Source of the DNA: Dendrocalamus latiflorus
Lineage: Eukaryota > Streptophyta > Magnoliopsida > Poales > Poaceae
Reading direction: 5' to 3'
Assembly: GCA_017311315.1 (NCBI GenBank)
Contig: CM029612.1
Location: 22,380,211-22,444,210 of the forward strand
DNA: 64,000 nt
A program made the translations under genes and the position numbers. Positions within the stretch are counted from its first letter, which is position 1. Each line of letters begins with the position of its first letter. Shown here piece after piece: positions 22,379-35,020 of this stretch. The notes beneath the pieces were generated by a model. That model was not told the origin of the DNA and made no database searches. It saw nothing but the letters and a program-made list of their open reading frames with translations.

Positions 22379-25256
22379 CCATTGACCTAGGTCACTGAAT
22401 CATTTCATGACTCAAATTTTTCAAAATTATCCATTTCTGCAAGCTGTCCAGAAAACTTACAAATTTGCAAATTTCAAATTTCCACTTCTCCAAAATGATA
22501 ATGGTTCATCACAATAAAATCATGAATCTTTTTACATGATCCTTCAAACACGTACTTCAATTGATGAGAGGTACAGATGTACACCCCTACTACCTAGGTT
22601 GGAATTTTCTTGACTCAAATTTGGGTTCTATCTCTTATTCTCTTATAAAAGCAAGGCCTAGTTCCTCCAAGTTATCCATATTTTTATTGGGATCCTCTAA
22701 CTTGTCAAAAAAAGCAATTTACAATGATATTGCTTTCCATTATATACAGTATTCAATAAAACAACAAGAATAATGTAAATTTCCTAGTTTCGTGAAAAAA
22801 TTGAAATGTTTACAAATATCATCTTCAGATAAACTTAGCAATCGATCCTTTTCCACAGTTTGCATTATGTACAAGTATGTAGTGTAGAGATCGACACAGA
22901 AGTACGGGACAGTATGGTATATGTGAGCCACCCTAAAGGCAGAAAATGTGAACGCAGCCGTTGTCTTATAGTAAATGGCGGCATTAAAAACTTTGACCGG
23001 AGTAAGAATTACTTGCAGTTTTGATTCTGATTTTTTTATTTAAACTAACATTCTTTAAACGGCTCTGAACGACTTTGATTTTTGGCTTTTCTGGTTTCCA
23101 GCTTATTTAAGCTATAATCATTTGGAACACATTAGTTTTGTTTAGCTTTTTTTGCTTTTTTTTTCTTTATTCATTTGTTTTGTCCGTTACGATATAATGA
23201 TTTTTTAATTTTTTTTATTTTTAAAAAAGTTAATAATTACTAAATTATAATTTTAGATAAAAGCTATAATAAGAAAGAGGTTAAGCCTAATGCCTTTACC
23301 TTACACGTTCTCTCATACGTATGCTGTCTGGAATCTTAAGTCAACGAGTAGGTGTGTCCATTCCACACGTAGCCAGCAATCGCTATGTTGTTATACAATA
23401 ATATATAAACTATTCTGTTGTTACATCAGTACTTGCAAGTCCTGCTTAATTAATTGCATACAAAATTTAGGAGTTGTGTGCACACCTGTTTTTGTTTTGA
23501 TCAGTGATGCCACGCGCCCTTCGCCAATAAAAGTAACAACTGTACACTCTTACTGTTCCATTGTTTCGAAGGTTGTGTGAGTGATCGAGGGTGTTCCTTC
23601 CAGATGAATGGGACAAGCATATATGCGGAAATTTAGTGTAAGTTTCTTTGGTAAACGGTAATTTCTGGCGAATTACAACATTGTATTGTTTTTGACAAAT
23701 TTCCTATGTTCTAAATAGGCCATATAATCGGACATCAAGTGTGTGTGTCTGTTCTGTGTGTACGTGTTAATTACCAATAAATTTCTTTTTGAAAAGAGTA
23801 ACATTGTCCTCCTTACAAATGTGTTCTTTTAGCTAGGCCTAGCAAATTGTGCGAGACAGATAAAAATATCATAAAATTTTATGCTAGGACCGTAGACATC
23901 AATAAAAATTTGCCTATTGCACCATTTATTTTGACTTGAGTTATACAAAAGCCAGGTCAAGCCATCTTTTCATATAACAACACCTATTTTGACATGTTGT
24001 TAAGTCTGTTCTTTTGTGTTGTGACTTTTATCTTTTGACTATGGTTTATTAGTTTAATAAATAGTGATTGCTAAAAGAAGTTAAAGCCAAAAGTCATCTA
24101 AAAAGCCAAAAAGAACGGGCTATTGAATATTGCACTAGCCCATCTAGCCAGTGTGGTAGGATTATACAGGGTTTACTCCATTTGAATACGATGCCAAACC
24201 TGTTGTGATTTTTTCGTTGATCTTGTTGGATGGCCGAGTATTCGATCGTAGAGGGTGTTCAAACATGATCACGGACACGGAATAAACGTAGTGGAAAAGA
24301 AGACGAAGAACGATAAGATTTGCTATTTAAACTTGGTTAATTAGGTTGATGGAAATGGAGGGGTACAGAACAAGTGATGGCTGTTTGACACGTGGTTGTT
24401 CTACACAGGCAGTGACTCGTACTCTTTAGGAGCTTTGAGCAAGACCGAAGGTGATAATCCATGTGAAGGACATGATAACGGAGAAGAACAATAGTAGGAG
24501 GCCTAATGCAATTGCATCCACATATCAAAATACACGGTGTTACCTGAAAAGATCGCTTAGATATACCTAGTGTTTCGTGCAACTCAAGTCAAAATAGCAG
24601 TTCTAATGTACAATTTACTCTAAAATTTTTCATGCTAACCTCTTCTAATAATAAAATTCTTTTCCCCTTGCGCGCATCACATCAATACACAATTTCCTGG
24701 GACAAAAAGAATCGCAACACCCTCACAAACAAGTTTAACGTCTAAATTAAGCTCATCTGCAAGCTCCACATGTAAAACTATTCTCCAGTCCAAACTCCAA
24801 ACTGCTTCAAAAATAAAACAGTTATAATTTGTCATATCTAGGACAGAACAGAAGCAGGAAGAAGCATGGCAGCTTCTAACAAGGCTGTTCTTGTTGTGCT
24901 GTTGTGACCTGTGAGTCTGTGATCTCCAATGGAGTCAGTCAGTCATGCATTCATCAACTTTTTTCCAAGATTCAAAGTCATGAAGGCAGTAGACTTGGAC
25001 TTGTCCCAAGTTGCAGAACAAAAAACGAAAGAGAAGGTAGAGAAAACTACAGTAGACTAGTTAGAATCAATGTAGTAATTTCACATGCAGTTGAATATAC
25101 ACAAGTCTGAAGTCTCGACGTCACCCTAGCTTCACTGGAGATGCAACACGTACTAATCGTATATAATTATGCATGCATACAATTAAACTATGAGGTAACG
25201 TGAAGGCGTTATGGGACCGTAGTGACCAAGAAACCGAGACTTGATGAGATAGTCTT
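22379..25256. other. AT-rich intergenic region with degenerate MITE sequence
   Basis: No gene is supported. The piece 23040-23280 resembles MITE family A but is too diverged to bound. A short inverted-end element lies at 24006..24116. The rest has only short frames with no recognisable product. Confidence 0.5.
24006..24116. repeat. Very short MITE-like element
   Basis: The left end CTGTTCTTTTGTGTTGTGAC and the right end, reading CCCGTTCTTTTTGGC in reverse complement, are imperfect inverted repeats about 110 bp apart, with GACTTTT/AAAAGTC pairs further in. Confidence 0.45.
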
Positions 25257-25257
25257 A

Positions 25258-25494
25258 GTGGGTTATTTTAGGCTGTGGTTTATTATTTATAACTTAAATT
25301 TTTAAATTTTAGCTGTCCGTGAGAAGCAGTACGTAGAGAAAAATAGTCGCATACGATTTTAACCGGTACAGCTGAATTCAGTGCATTTTTTACTATAATT
25401 TTTCTGTTGACTCCGTCTTAAAAACATACAATTTAAAAACTAGTTACTATAGTATAAGTTATAAGCCATGAGCCATAAGCTCAAACGAACGCAC
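25258..25494. repeat. MITE-like element
   Basis: The left end (GTGGGTTATTTTAGGCTGTGG) and the reverse complement of the right end (GGTGCGTTCGTTTGAGC, then TTATGGC and TTATAACTTA) are imperfect inverted repeats of about 40 bp. Length 237 bp, non-coding. Confidence 0.5.
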
Positions 25495-26137
25495 CTGAAT
25501 CTTCCAAATCGCTCGCATGCATTTGAATACTACATGCCCAAGATGCATGATCGATGGCACAGGCGGAGCTAAGTGGTGTGCCTGGTATGCATGGATACAC
25601 CCAAAACACCGACAACCTACAGAGTATGTAGGTATTGAGATCAGGTATAAATTCATTTAACAAGTCTTGTACACGAAGTATGGACCCCTATTAAGAGTTT
25701 TCTAACTCTGCCATTGGTCGATGCTTGTCAAACTTCTACAACCATAAAGGTTGCATTTTTTCGGCTGTAGATTATGACTTATAGCTACGGCTAATGGTTT
25801 TCGGTTTTATCGTAAGTGCTTGTGCGAACGAATCAAATACCAATAAATCGATAAAAATTTTCGAAAAGGTTGTCCCGATAAGCCGCTTCGAAAAGAGTGT
25901 AGAGAAGCCGATCCATTTGTTTATTCGGAGGAAGCCATAAACCATAAAGCCTAAAAGAACGGGGACAAAGTCTGTGTGTTCAAGACTCTAGAGTTTTTTT
26001 TTCTGTTTTTATAGGAAAAGCCTGACAGATCTTATCAACCTGGCTAGGAGCATGCACAATGGTGAATAAACTTGGTCTGCCACGTCAGCACAAAATCAGG
26101 TTTACAAGGCACATTGTAAATTCTAGAAGAAGATGCT

Positions 26138-26457
26138 ATTAGGGTTTGTTCGTATTGGCTTCTGCTTAGAAAAGCCAAAAGCTAATACGAATATATGGTG
26201 TCTCGAAGTAGCTTCTCTACTCCTCTCGCTACCGTCTCACTCAGAGGATAAAACAAGGGATCATAGGTGCATCATGCACCCCACTCTCGCTTCCGTCACA
26301 TGCACGCATTTCCCCTCACTTTTACAACGCTCGCTCCCTTCTTCTATGAACTACTTCTTTCAGTCATTACTATTTATTTTTAGCCAAAAAACATAGCCTA
26401 TAGCTAAAAAAAATTATGGCCCACAACTAGTAAAAGCTAATACGAAGGTTCCTTATT
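26138..26457. repeat. MITE-like element with TTCGTATTGGCTT ends
   Basis: GTTCGTATTGGCTTCTGC on the left is answered on the right by sequence that in reverse complement reads CTTCGTATTAGCTTTTAC. AGCCAAAA words recur inside. About 320 bp, non-coding; borders approximate. Confidence 0.45.
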
Positions 26458-28654
26458 TTTCTTGGACAAAAAGATTGTCAAGAGTGGTGCCATGTTTATG
26501 TTCATGAAAGGCGAAACAGCCCGTAGATCCAATGTTTTCCAAGGCGCGTTAGTTAGGTTGGGGTTGTCGATCTCTACAAACCTTTTATGGAGAGGCCACC
26601 CAAAGGTACTCAAACCTTGAGAGAAGAAAAAGTACATCGAGAAACAGAGTTCAGTTTGATGCTTCCAGCAGATTTTCGGAGGCTGTTAAAGTCAGGGAAT
26701 TCTAGATTGCACAATCTTTGCAATTAAGTCTTTAGGAGTGCGTAGAAACACTGCTCGTGATTATCTTCTTGTTTTTATTTATGTATAATAAGTGACTATT
26801 TTTTTTCTTAATTATAACTCATATTTTTATCCATTAGGTCAACACTAATATAACGACAACGAAATCGAGTCATGTTTGAGCAAATATTAAACAGCTTAGA
26901 AATAGCGAAACTTCTTCTATGGTTTTATCAACTTTGGATATATCATGGGTTCAAAAGAAAATGTTTGGGTTATCACGGGCAAATATACAATAGTGGATAA
27001 ATAAATAGAATGATTTCTTTATTACTGTTTTAAAACGATTTATCAGTTTATCGATATTTGATTCTTTTATATAAATATTTATATTAAAATTAAAAACTAT
27101 AAATCGCAATTATAAGCTGCAGAAAAAAAACACTCGGAACATACGTAGGGGCCTGGTCTTGTCGATGCTCTGCATGCGAAGACGTGTGAGCAAACAGCGC
27201 TCCTCGGGGCCCACGAGCTGTGGGCCGCCCTGATCAACGCGTCCGAGCTGGCGACGCTGCGTTCGCCCGTGGAAGCAAGGAAGACGACAGCGTGACGTGG
27301 GGCCGGTCCACGACCATGGGGCCCAAGCTTCTCGTCGTTTGTATGATTGTCCCGTTAGTTAAAGCGGTTGGTTTCCTGGTTTCGTATCAGACCTCCGGGC
27401 ACTCAAGGTTGTTACGTTTGAGTTGTGAACGTTGACTATCAGAACCATCTCTGTATGGAGTAGTGGTGCTATTATGATTCAAATGATCAAATCCTCAGTG
27501 TCTACTTATGACGCATATGTAGATATGTCTAGTAGAAATTTTATAAAATTATATAATTATCTTATGCCTCAGTCTGTTTAGATGTATGCTAAAAAAAATA
27601 TACTCGTATGTATATACATGTGGTATACATATATATAGTGATGTGCACGCGTGTGCAGCTTTCGTGTAATCGGGAAAAAACACGTTAACCCTATCGACTG
27701 CTCCAATGTTTGGTACTACTAAGCAAAACTATGCTTACTTTTGGTTTAGCCCAAACAAGGCTTTTCTCCAGGAACTAAAAGGGTTATTAATTTTGGATCT
27801 CTTGTTCTATATCTTGTCCTGGGCATGATAGGTCAGATTTGTTCAATATTTTATTAATTATTAATTGCATACTATTTATTCTAATAAAAGAACTGTTAGT
27901 ATTTCGATTAAATTTTTATTCTTATTGTCTAATTTTTCTCTAATTGTATAACAATTATACAGCTATTCCAATTAAATTTTTAGATTTAATATGATTATGT
28001 TTATTTAATTTTTTATTTCATTTCCTATCAACAATACAATATATGTTTTCAATGTTTCGTACTTCCTTTTTTAGTTGGTATATATTCCTATAACTAATTA
28101 TCAAGTAACAAATAAGATTCCACCATAGCAACCGCAAATTAGCATGTAATATATTATTTTTTCTATTTGTTTACCATACTATTCAGTCATTTGATCATGG
28201 AAAATTTAATTTTGCACAGAGTATGAACTATAGCTCATAATCAATAATATTTCTTCCTTTTTTTTCCTCCATGCGAGAGACTTGACATGAAAATTAACGA
28301 AAAACCTGCCAATTAGTGGTGTATCCCAGCAAAGAGAAACAAATTGGCTTAATCTAGGGTACTCCACTAGTTGTACAAACCAAAAGGCTCCATATCAAAA
28401 ATAAAGAAACAACAAAGCCACCCCCCATATCCCAGGAAAAAGTTCCAGAGACATACACATCTTGTAATGCCGATCATACCGTCAGCAACAGAATTAACTA
28501 AAGAATTTGTGAACTCTCGAAAACCAAACTCAAACTCTGCAAATATTCTAATCCAAAAGCCACTTACTCATCACAACCATAGAGTAACCTCCATATAGTC
28601 TCACAATCCCCCCTTTAATGACTATATTAGCAAACATCAAAAAGGCATGAAGAT
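26458..28654. other. Intergenic region upstream of TPP
   Basis: Mostly AT-rich with no gene. One GC-rich, exon-like island lies at about 27180..27295: an open + strand frame reads LGAHELWAALINASELATL and ends in TGA. I do not recognise it and see no splice partner. It may be a gene fragment. Confidence 0.45.
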
Positions 28655-28656
28655 GA

Positions 28657-28767
28657 GACCAGTATGGTATAACAGGACTAGTGTGGTCAAAATAAGACCA
28701 AAGTGGTCTTACAAGACCAGTGTGGTCGAAATAAGATCAGTATGGCCTTACAGGGCTAGTAAAATAA
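28657..28767 (+). promoter_or_regulatory. Array of five phased near-palindromes upstream of TPP
   Basis: Units of 19 and 20 bp alternate (starts 28657, 28676, 28696, 28715, 28735, with a partial at 28754), giving a 39-bp dimer repeat. Each of the five full units opens with a 13-base near-palindrome of the form GACCA-nnn-TGGTC: GACCAGTATGGTA, GACTAGTGTGGTC, GACCAAAGTGGTC, GACCAGTGTGGTC, GATCAGTATGGCC. Spacing is close to two helical turns, so all sites face the same side of the DNA. The array ends about 170 bp before the TATA box. Binding of a dimeric regulator is inference. Confidence 0.6.
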
Positions 28768-28935
28768 GAGGATAAACTGAAATTTAAGCTCTGTTTAACG
28801 AACTAAAAATCTATGAAATTTTTGATTCGTAAATTTAAATGAAATAAAAATTTACAAGAACCTTCTCTACAATATCATAAACCTATTGGGGCAAAGAGAA
28901 AAAAAACATAAACCAAAAATGGTTCCCCCTGCACC

Positions 28936-28943
28936 TATAAATA
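28936..28943 (+). promoter_or_regulatory. TATA box of TPP
   Basis: TATAAATA in a C-rich context 243 bp before the start codon. Transcription would begin near 28966-28975, giving a C-rich 5' leader of about 200 bases, as is common in grass genes. Confidence 0.7.
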
Positions 28944-29178
28944 CCCTCCCCCGCCTCCCCCAAACTCCGCACACAAACCAACTAGTAGAACCATCCCTCC
29001 CTCCTCCAACCATCAAATCACCAATTCTGATCGCTTTGCTTGCCCGCCCGCCCAGCACCTGCTCGCCTTCTTTTCTTCCCAATTTTCAACTCCCTAATCC
29101 CTATCGCAATCAATCTCGTGGCGTTCTTTGTGAGTTTGGTCGGTCGATCGAACTTGGTTGCCGTTTGAGGCATTGGCC

Positions 29179-31677
29179 ATGACGAAGCACGGCGTCGTGG
29201 TTGTCCCCGAGGACGCCGTCGTGGCGGCCGGGTGGCATTTCTCGTTCCCGCCGCCGAGGACCGGTGACTCGTGCAAGAAGCTGGCCGCGCAGATCGACCT
29301 CGGCGCCGTCGCCGGGGTCGCCATGATGGGTTCGTGGCTCGACTCCATGAAGGCCTCCTCGCCGAGGCACAAGCTCATGGGACCCGCGGTCACCGACGCG
29401 GAGAACGACGACTGGATGGTACGCGAGTTCTTGTCTCTTGTTGGCCTTCGGCTTGGACGTCCTTGGCTGGCGCTGAAACAGGTGGCCTTTTCGTGTGCGT
29501 ATGGCATGCAGGAGAAGCACCCGTCGGCATTGGGCAGGTTCGAGGCGGTGGCGGCGGCGGCGAAGGGGAAGCAGATCGTGATGTTCCTGGACTACGACGG
29601 CACGCTGTCCCCGATCGTCGAGGACCCCGACCGCGCCGTCATGACGGACGAGGTACACAGAAAGCAGAGGATGCTCTGCTCCTGAACTCACTGGATCTCT
29701 TCCTTCCTTCCAACCTCGCCCAACTCCTCTCCGCTTGTCGGCACGCAGATGAGAGACGCGGTGCGCGGCGTAGCGGAGCACTTCCCGACGGCGATCATCA
29801 GTGGCCGGTGCAGAGACAAGGTACATTCATTAACCTTCTAGAGGCCAGACGCCCTGCGCTTGTCTTGCTGGAAAGTAAAACACCTTTTCTTTCCTTTACT
29901 TGTACTCCCACGGCCACACACACAAACACAGTAAGTACAATGAGCACACGGCATGCAAGCCAGCAAGTGCTCTCAGCTCACGAGTGACGCATTGTTGAAA
30001 GAAAGAAAAAGAGAGAGAAAGGAAAGGAAAGAAAAGAAAAGGAGGGAGATGTGCCAGGGCAGGACATGAGATCAGACAGGCGACCTAGAAGCTCTTCCAC
30101 TTGGCAGGAGCTTCATTGGTTAACCGGTCCACTTCTTCTCCTTGCAACGAAACGGCCTAAATTAATTTCTCGCATGTCCTTGCTCGCTGGTGTGGTTTGT
30201 GACGGCGATGTGAGAGAGAAGAGAAGAGGACGATACATCACCATGCGTACGCCCTGTCTGCAGGTGTTCAACTTTGTGAGACTGACGGAGCTGTACTACG
30301 CCGGGAGCCATGGGATGGACATCAAAGGGCCCGCCGCCGGCTCCAACCACCACCACCTCACGCCCAACAAGGTTAATACCTCTCGCTTATACTCTAGCCC
30401 ACATCTCTACATCCCTTAACTGCATCAGTTTTTCTTAGTTTCCTTTGGGTCACTGGCCACAGCCAAATCTCTCGTGAAAAGGGCTAGCTTTTCATGTTCT
30501 CTACGTACGTGCCATGGTTTGCTTGATCGAGTTATTGTTTAGTACTAATGAGGATGCCTCCTCTCTTATTTGACTCTTTGATCAGGCCGAATCAGTGCTC
30601 TGCCAGCCTGCAAGCGAGTTCCTGCCGATGATTGGGGAGGTGAGGGAGCGGTTCGGCTGGTGTAATACGATCTTCTTGCCTGTGCCGTTGTTCGTGCGGC
30701 GTTGACAATTTTATTTCCCTTCTTGTTGCTTGTTGCGTAGGTTTACGACGCGCTGACCGCGAAGATGGTGTCGATCACGGGGGCCAAGGTGGAGAACAAC
30801 AAGTTCTGCTTGTCCGTCCACTTCCGATGCGTCGACGAGAAGGTAGTTAAAAAGGCGTAGAATTTTATGTCGACACAATTCAGACATGTTTTCCTCATGC
30901 TGGACTCTCCTCTTTCCTTTGCGTTGTTCAGAGATGGGGCGCGCTGGCAGAGCAAGTTAGGTCAGTGCTCAAGGAGTACCCCAGGCTGCGCCTCACCCAG
31001 GGGAGAAAGGTGCGTGGCTGTGCTGTGCGTGGGCACCTGCACTGCACACATGTTTGATGTTTGGTTAATTCAACTAAGTGGTTAATCCAATGGCTAATGT
31101 GTCATTGGTTCATTCTTGACAGGTGCTGGAGATCCGCCCCATGATCAAGTGGGACAAGGGGAAGGCCCTCGAGTTCCTGCTCGAGTCCCTCGGTCGGTGG
31201 CAAAATATGTCTGAAGAACATGTCCAGCAATTCACATTCTTGGTCGAGCCTGACGAAACTGTTTCTCTGATTTGAGCAGGGTATGCGGAGTGCAGCGACG
31301 TCTTCCCGATATACATCGGCGACGACCGCACCGACGAGGACGCGTTCAAGGTATGGAAACCGAACACCATGCGTCAGATCATCGTATCTTTGTGCATGCA
31401 CGCTCTCAGATGTTGCAGCTGGGAATATATCTTGTCGCTGACGGTTCTACTCTCCTGTCGGCCAGGTGCTTTGCAGCAGGGGGCAGGGCGCTGGAATTCT
31501 TGTGTCCAAGTTCCCAAAGGAGACCAACGCCTCCTTCTCCCTCCGCGAGCCAACTGAGGTATGTACATGAAGTTTCCAAATCAATTTAGTTGTTTGCATC
31601 AAATTGCAAGGTGATTTAGTCTGAATCTTTTTATGCTGGAACAGGTCAAGGAGTTCTTGCGCAAGTTGGTCAGCTGA
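29179..31677 (+). CDS. TPP: Trehalose-6-phosphate phosphatase, 11 exons, 353 residues
   Basis: TPP removes phosphate from trehalose-6-phosphate, a sugar-status signal, giving trehalose; plant TPPs are HAD-superfamily enzymes needing Mg2+. Exons by GT-AG sites: 29179-29418, 29512-29652, 29749-29820, 30264-30371, 30586-30639, 30741-30842, 30932-31009, 31123-31192, 31280-31350, 31466-31558, 31645-31677. All junctions keep frame; only exons 8/9 split a codon. HAD motif I is FLDYDGTLSPIV (nucleophile D107, acid D109), motif II is AIISGR (S145), and the Mg-binding motif is GDDRTDEDAF (D303/D304). GRCRDKVFNFVRL and GSHGMDIKGP are typical plant TPP blocks. The ATG at 29179 fits the conserved MTKHGVVV start; the upstream in-frame TTG is not a plant start. 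Length matches the family (about 350-380). The N-terminal 100 residues are variable, as usual. It looks intact and functional. Which paralogue it is I cannot say. Confidence 0.95.
29999..30047 (+). repeat. Purine-only tract in TPP intron 3
   Basis: About 49 bases of A and G only (GAAAG, GAGAGAGAAAGG, GGAAAGGAAAG words) lie within the 443-bp third intron. A slippage-prone simple repeat with no effect on the reading frame. Confidence 0.6.
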
Positions 31678-34455
31678 GAACTAGTCTATATCGAGATCCA
31701 AGTGACCAACTCTAACTCGGCCATCCCTCTCGTGATGTTTTTCCTCGTCTCTGTGGAGAAAGGCAGAAGGCTTCCTGTATCTTAGCGTAGTATAACATGG
31801 AGTCTACTATGCCCATTTGTTTTTTTCCCAATACTTTTTTGTATCTTTTTTTTTTGTTTCTGCTGCTGCTGCTGCTGTTTTAGTACCATCATGATTGTCT
31901 GGGCCTCAGCTCTGAAGGTTTCTATTATCGTACCCTTCTGACGGGGTCTTGTAATTAGTTAGCACTTTGTTTCATGGAAATGGGAGGAATAGAATCCATT
32001 TTCAGTTTCAGTTTCAATGTGCCTACTCATGGCCTTCTGATGATGATCTCAACGATGATCGATGGAAATTTTGCCTAATGTAAACTGTGATCAATCAGGT
32101 TTGGTAACTTTTTCTGAATAGTTGTTGCAACTACTTTGGTATTTGTCAGTGGAAAACGGCAAGAACCCAAAAACGAGGCACAATGCATACATGACATCCA
32201 ACAGTTGTCCATAAATTCAACATGCCATTGTCACGAGCTGAATACTAGCTACTATAAAGTCCAAAACATCCTGTGCTGTATGCAGGAATGTGTAGCTTTC
32301 TGATAGATTTAACAAAAAATAATCGCTAAATTCATCGATACAAAATCCGGTCAGTACGGAATAATCTGCGGTAGTTCTTTCGCTTAACCAATTTTTGTGT
32401 GCTTCTGTATTCCCTGTAGAGAAAATCGCACATAATGTTAAGGTACCTGCAGTTACTAATGAGTTTTTGACCATTTGCTCCTTGTTTATTACGGAACATG
32501 TGCGATTTGCTCTTTTTAGTTTGTCGTTATCAACAGTACTACAGGACTGCAACATGCACTTGTCACAGTACTGTGTGAATGCAACATGAAGTGCTCAGAA
32601 TACTTCCAATTGCTGCTTCTTGTCCTTTAGATTCATCGTAGCATGGCTGGATTGAACAAAATGTAAAGAGGCTTTCTCTTAGTACTCAGGAGTAATATTT
32701 ATCTCCATCGATACTGTGCCATCAACAATGCATTTTTCCCATACAGTGGATAAAAAATGATGGAAACAAAGTAAAAGAATATATACCACATGAAACTTTT
32801 TCCGGCAGATCGATGGCAGCCGAAACGACACGCCCGATGCGAAGACATTTTTCTCGCGTAATTTCTGATTGCAGATTCCTACATGAAACAGTGCACATGA
32901 TCCCTGCCGAGCAATTTGCTATCACTCATCATCAGAGACAAATTCAACAAGGTAGGCCATGCCTCCATCGCCATCGCCATTAACAAGAACATGCAGAGCA
33001 GAGGAGCATTGCATGCAGCAACCAGAGACATTCCTCCTTTCGCCGGCACTCTTGCCATACTGAGGCTGAAATCATACGAGACAAGCATAATAGCCTCAAA
33101 CACCCAGCGACAGAGCCTTGTGCCGAAAACAACACTTGATCTTCAGCAGCGTCGACACCAGGAGCTGATCAACAGCAGTTAATTGACATTGCACATTGCG
33201 AGACGAACAACCCATGCTCTGTCGCGATCGGGGCCGATACAGAAAGGAGCGGTCCCGCGCTGTGGACCGTGCAATAGCAGGGAATCAATGGGGAAAATTG
33301 GGAGAAAGGAAGCCTCAGTTGCGCCCGGCCTAATTAAGAGAATGCTACGTTGCGTCTGAATATACGCAGCGAACAATCCTTTTTCATTCAGCCAAGTGCT
33401 CCGCTTTTGACTAGAAAGGTAGTAGTAAATCATCGCAAGAAAGGAAGGCATATTTTTACAGAATTCAGGCGTGCGATGCGACTAGATCATACACGATTCT
33501 CTCGCTAGCTTTGCAAAATGCAGGGACTGATCGACCGCATGAGCAGAATCCCCGTCAATAATATCTCTCTGAATGAGAGGCCGTCTCCCTGACCACGTCT
33601 CGCAATTCGAATGTTCCGTCGTGCGACGAGCACTGAGCGTTAGTTAATTGATTCCTCGACTCCATGACTGAAGCTTTCGAACAGGCATGACATCACGGTC
33701 CAGCGCGTAAGCTTCTCTATCTCCCCCTCTTCCTTTGGAGCTTTGAACAAAGCAGGAAACTTATGCCAACCACAGTTAGAACCTGTTGTTAGGTGCGGTG
33801 AACAAGGACGTACGCAGGCATGCAGCGTGCATTATTGCACACCACTGCCAAATCCGGCTTCCTTCGCCGGTGCAAAACCCCTACAATTATTGATGCCCCT
33901 CGACTCGAGTGAGTGAATCAGCAGAAGAAGAAAGGGGCAAAGCTGTAGCTTAGCATTGCCGCTGGTCCAGGGACAGACATAGGCTGGCGCAAGACGACGA
34001 TGCGATCGCCTTTAAGGATCAGGCCTAGCTAGAAACTATATAGAAGCAGCAGATCAAGGGCAGGCAGCCAGCGCACAGGGAAAAGAATTTCGGTTTAGAA
34101 AATTTTCTAACCCCTCCGAGAATTCTGAAATTCAAAAATTTTAGAACTTTTTAAAATAATTTCTGTCAAAATATTCAAACATACCATTTGAATCCAAAAA
34201 TTATGTATAATTTTGGTCAAAACTAGCAGCAACGCCTCCCCATTTGCTGCCAGCGCTGCCTCCTCCTCTCGTAGCCCAGCACCACCTCCCCCTCCCACAG
34301 CCGGCGCCGCCTCCCCCTCCTACAGCAGCGCCGCCTCCCCATTCATTGTCGGTGCCACCGCCTCATCCTGCAGCAGGTGTCGCCTCCCACTCCAGCAGCT
34401 CGCGCCGCCTCCCCCTCCCATGGCCGGTGCCGCCTCCTCCCAATCAGCTTTCTGT
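31678..34455. other. TPP 3' region and intergenic DNA
   Basis: The TPP 3' untranslated region probably extends to about 31950-32030, where T-rich and AATAGAATCC-like sequence occurs; no single clear AATAAA is present. Beyond it only short frames are seen, the longest an 88-codon + frame at 32916..33182 without recognisable features. A proline/alanine-coding-like CCGCCTCCCC repeat lies at 34230-34440. Confidence 0.4.
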
Positions 34456-35020
34456 GAGAAAATTGCTATTATAGGACGCGAAACAATGGGCTTCGCTATT
34501 ATAGGACTCCAAACGTCGACTTCGCTAAAACGACCCTTGAAACATTGACACTTTGTTATAGATGACATTTGGTCTTTTTAATCTCTTTTCTCAACTAAAA
34601 TACATGTATTTTGCCATGATGTGACCGTATTGCCCTTCTGCCTCATTCACGTAAGAGATCGACCTTTCGTTTCCTTCGTACGTTTCGTTTCCTTCGTCCG
34701 ACTCCGACTGTTCGTCTCCGCCGCCCAAAACCCCGACATGGAGCCCCAGCCCGGCGATCCACCGTCGCCGGCCGGCGATCCCCGATCCCAGGGCACCTGT
34801 TGTACGTGCCCACGCGCGGCACTGCCCTCCAAACACACAAGGGCAAAAATGTCATCCCATGGCAAAATACATGTACTTTAGATGAGAAAAGTGATTAAAA
34901 GGACCAAATGTCATGTATAACAAAGTGCCAACGCTTCAAAGGTTGTTTTAGCGAAGTCAACGATTGAAGTCCTATAATAGCGAAGCCCATTATTTCGCGT
35001 CCTATAATAGCAATTTTCTC
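34456..35020. mobile_element. MULE-type MITE with about 165-bp terminal inverted repeats
   Basis: The ends GAGAAAATTGCTATTATAGG are perfect inverted repeats, and the match continues inward about 165 bp (GCGAAGCCCATT, GACATTTGGTC, AAATACATGTA words on both arms). The nine bases GCTTTCTGT flank both ends (34447..34455 and 35021..35029), a perfect 9-bp duplication as made by Mutator-like transposases. The 230-bp centre is GC-rich (ATGGAGCCCCAGCCCGGCG) and differs in composition from the arms, so it may be captured host DNA, but I do not recognise it. Confidence 0.85.

Noticed and set aside
29158..29178. Extended TPP start at 29158
   Set aside because: That codon is TTG; plant TPPs of this type start at the ATG at 29179.
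29110..29987. 238-codon frames on both strands over the TPP 5' exons
   Set aside because: Shadows of GC-rich TPP exons; the splice-defined TPP frame explains the region fully.
32916..33182. 88-codon + frame downstream of TPP
   Set aside because: No recognisable motif, no splice or promoter context, and similar-length frames occur by chance nearby.
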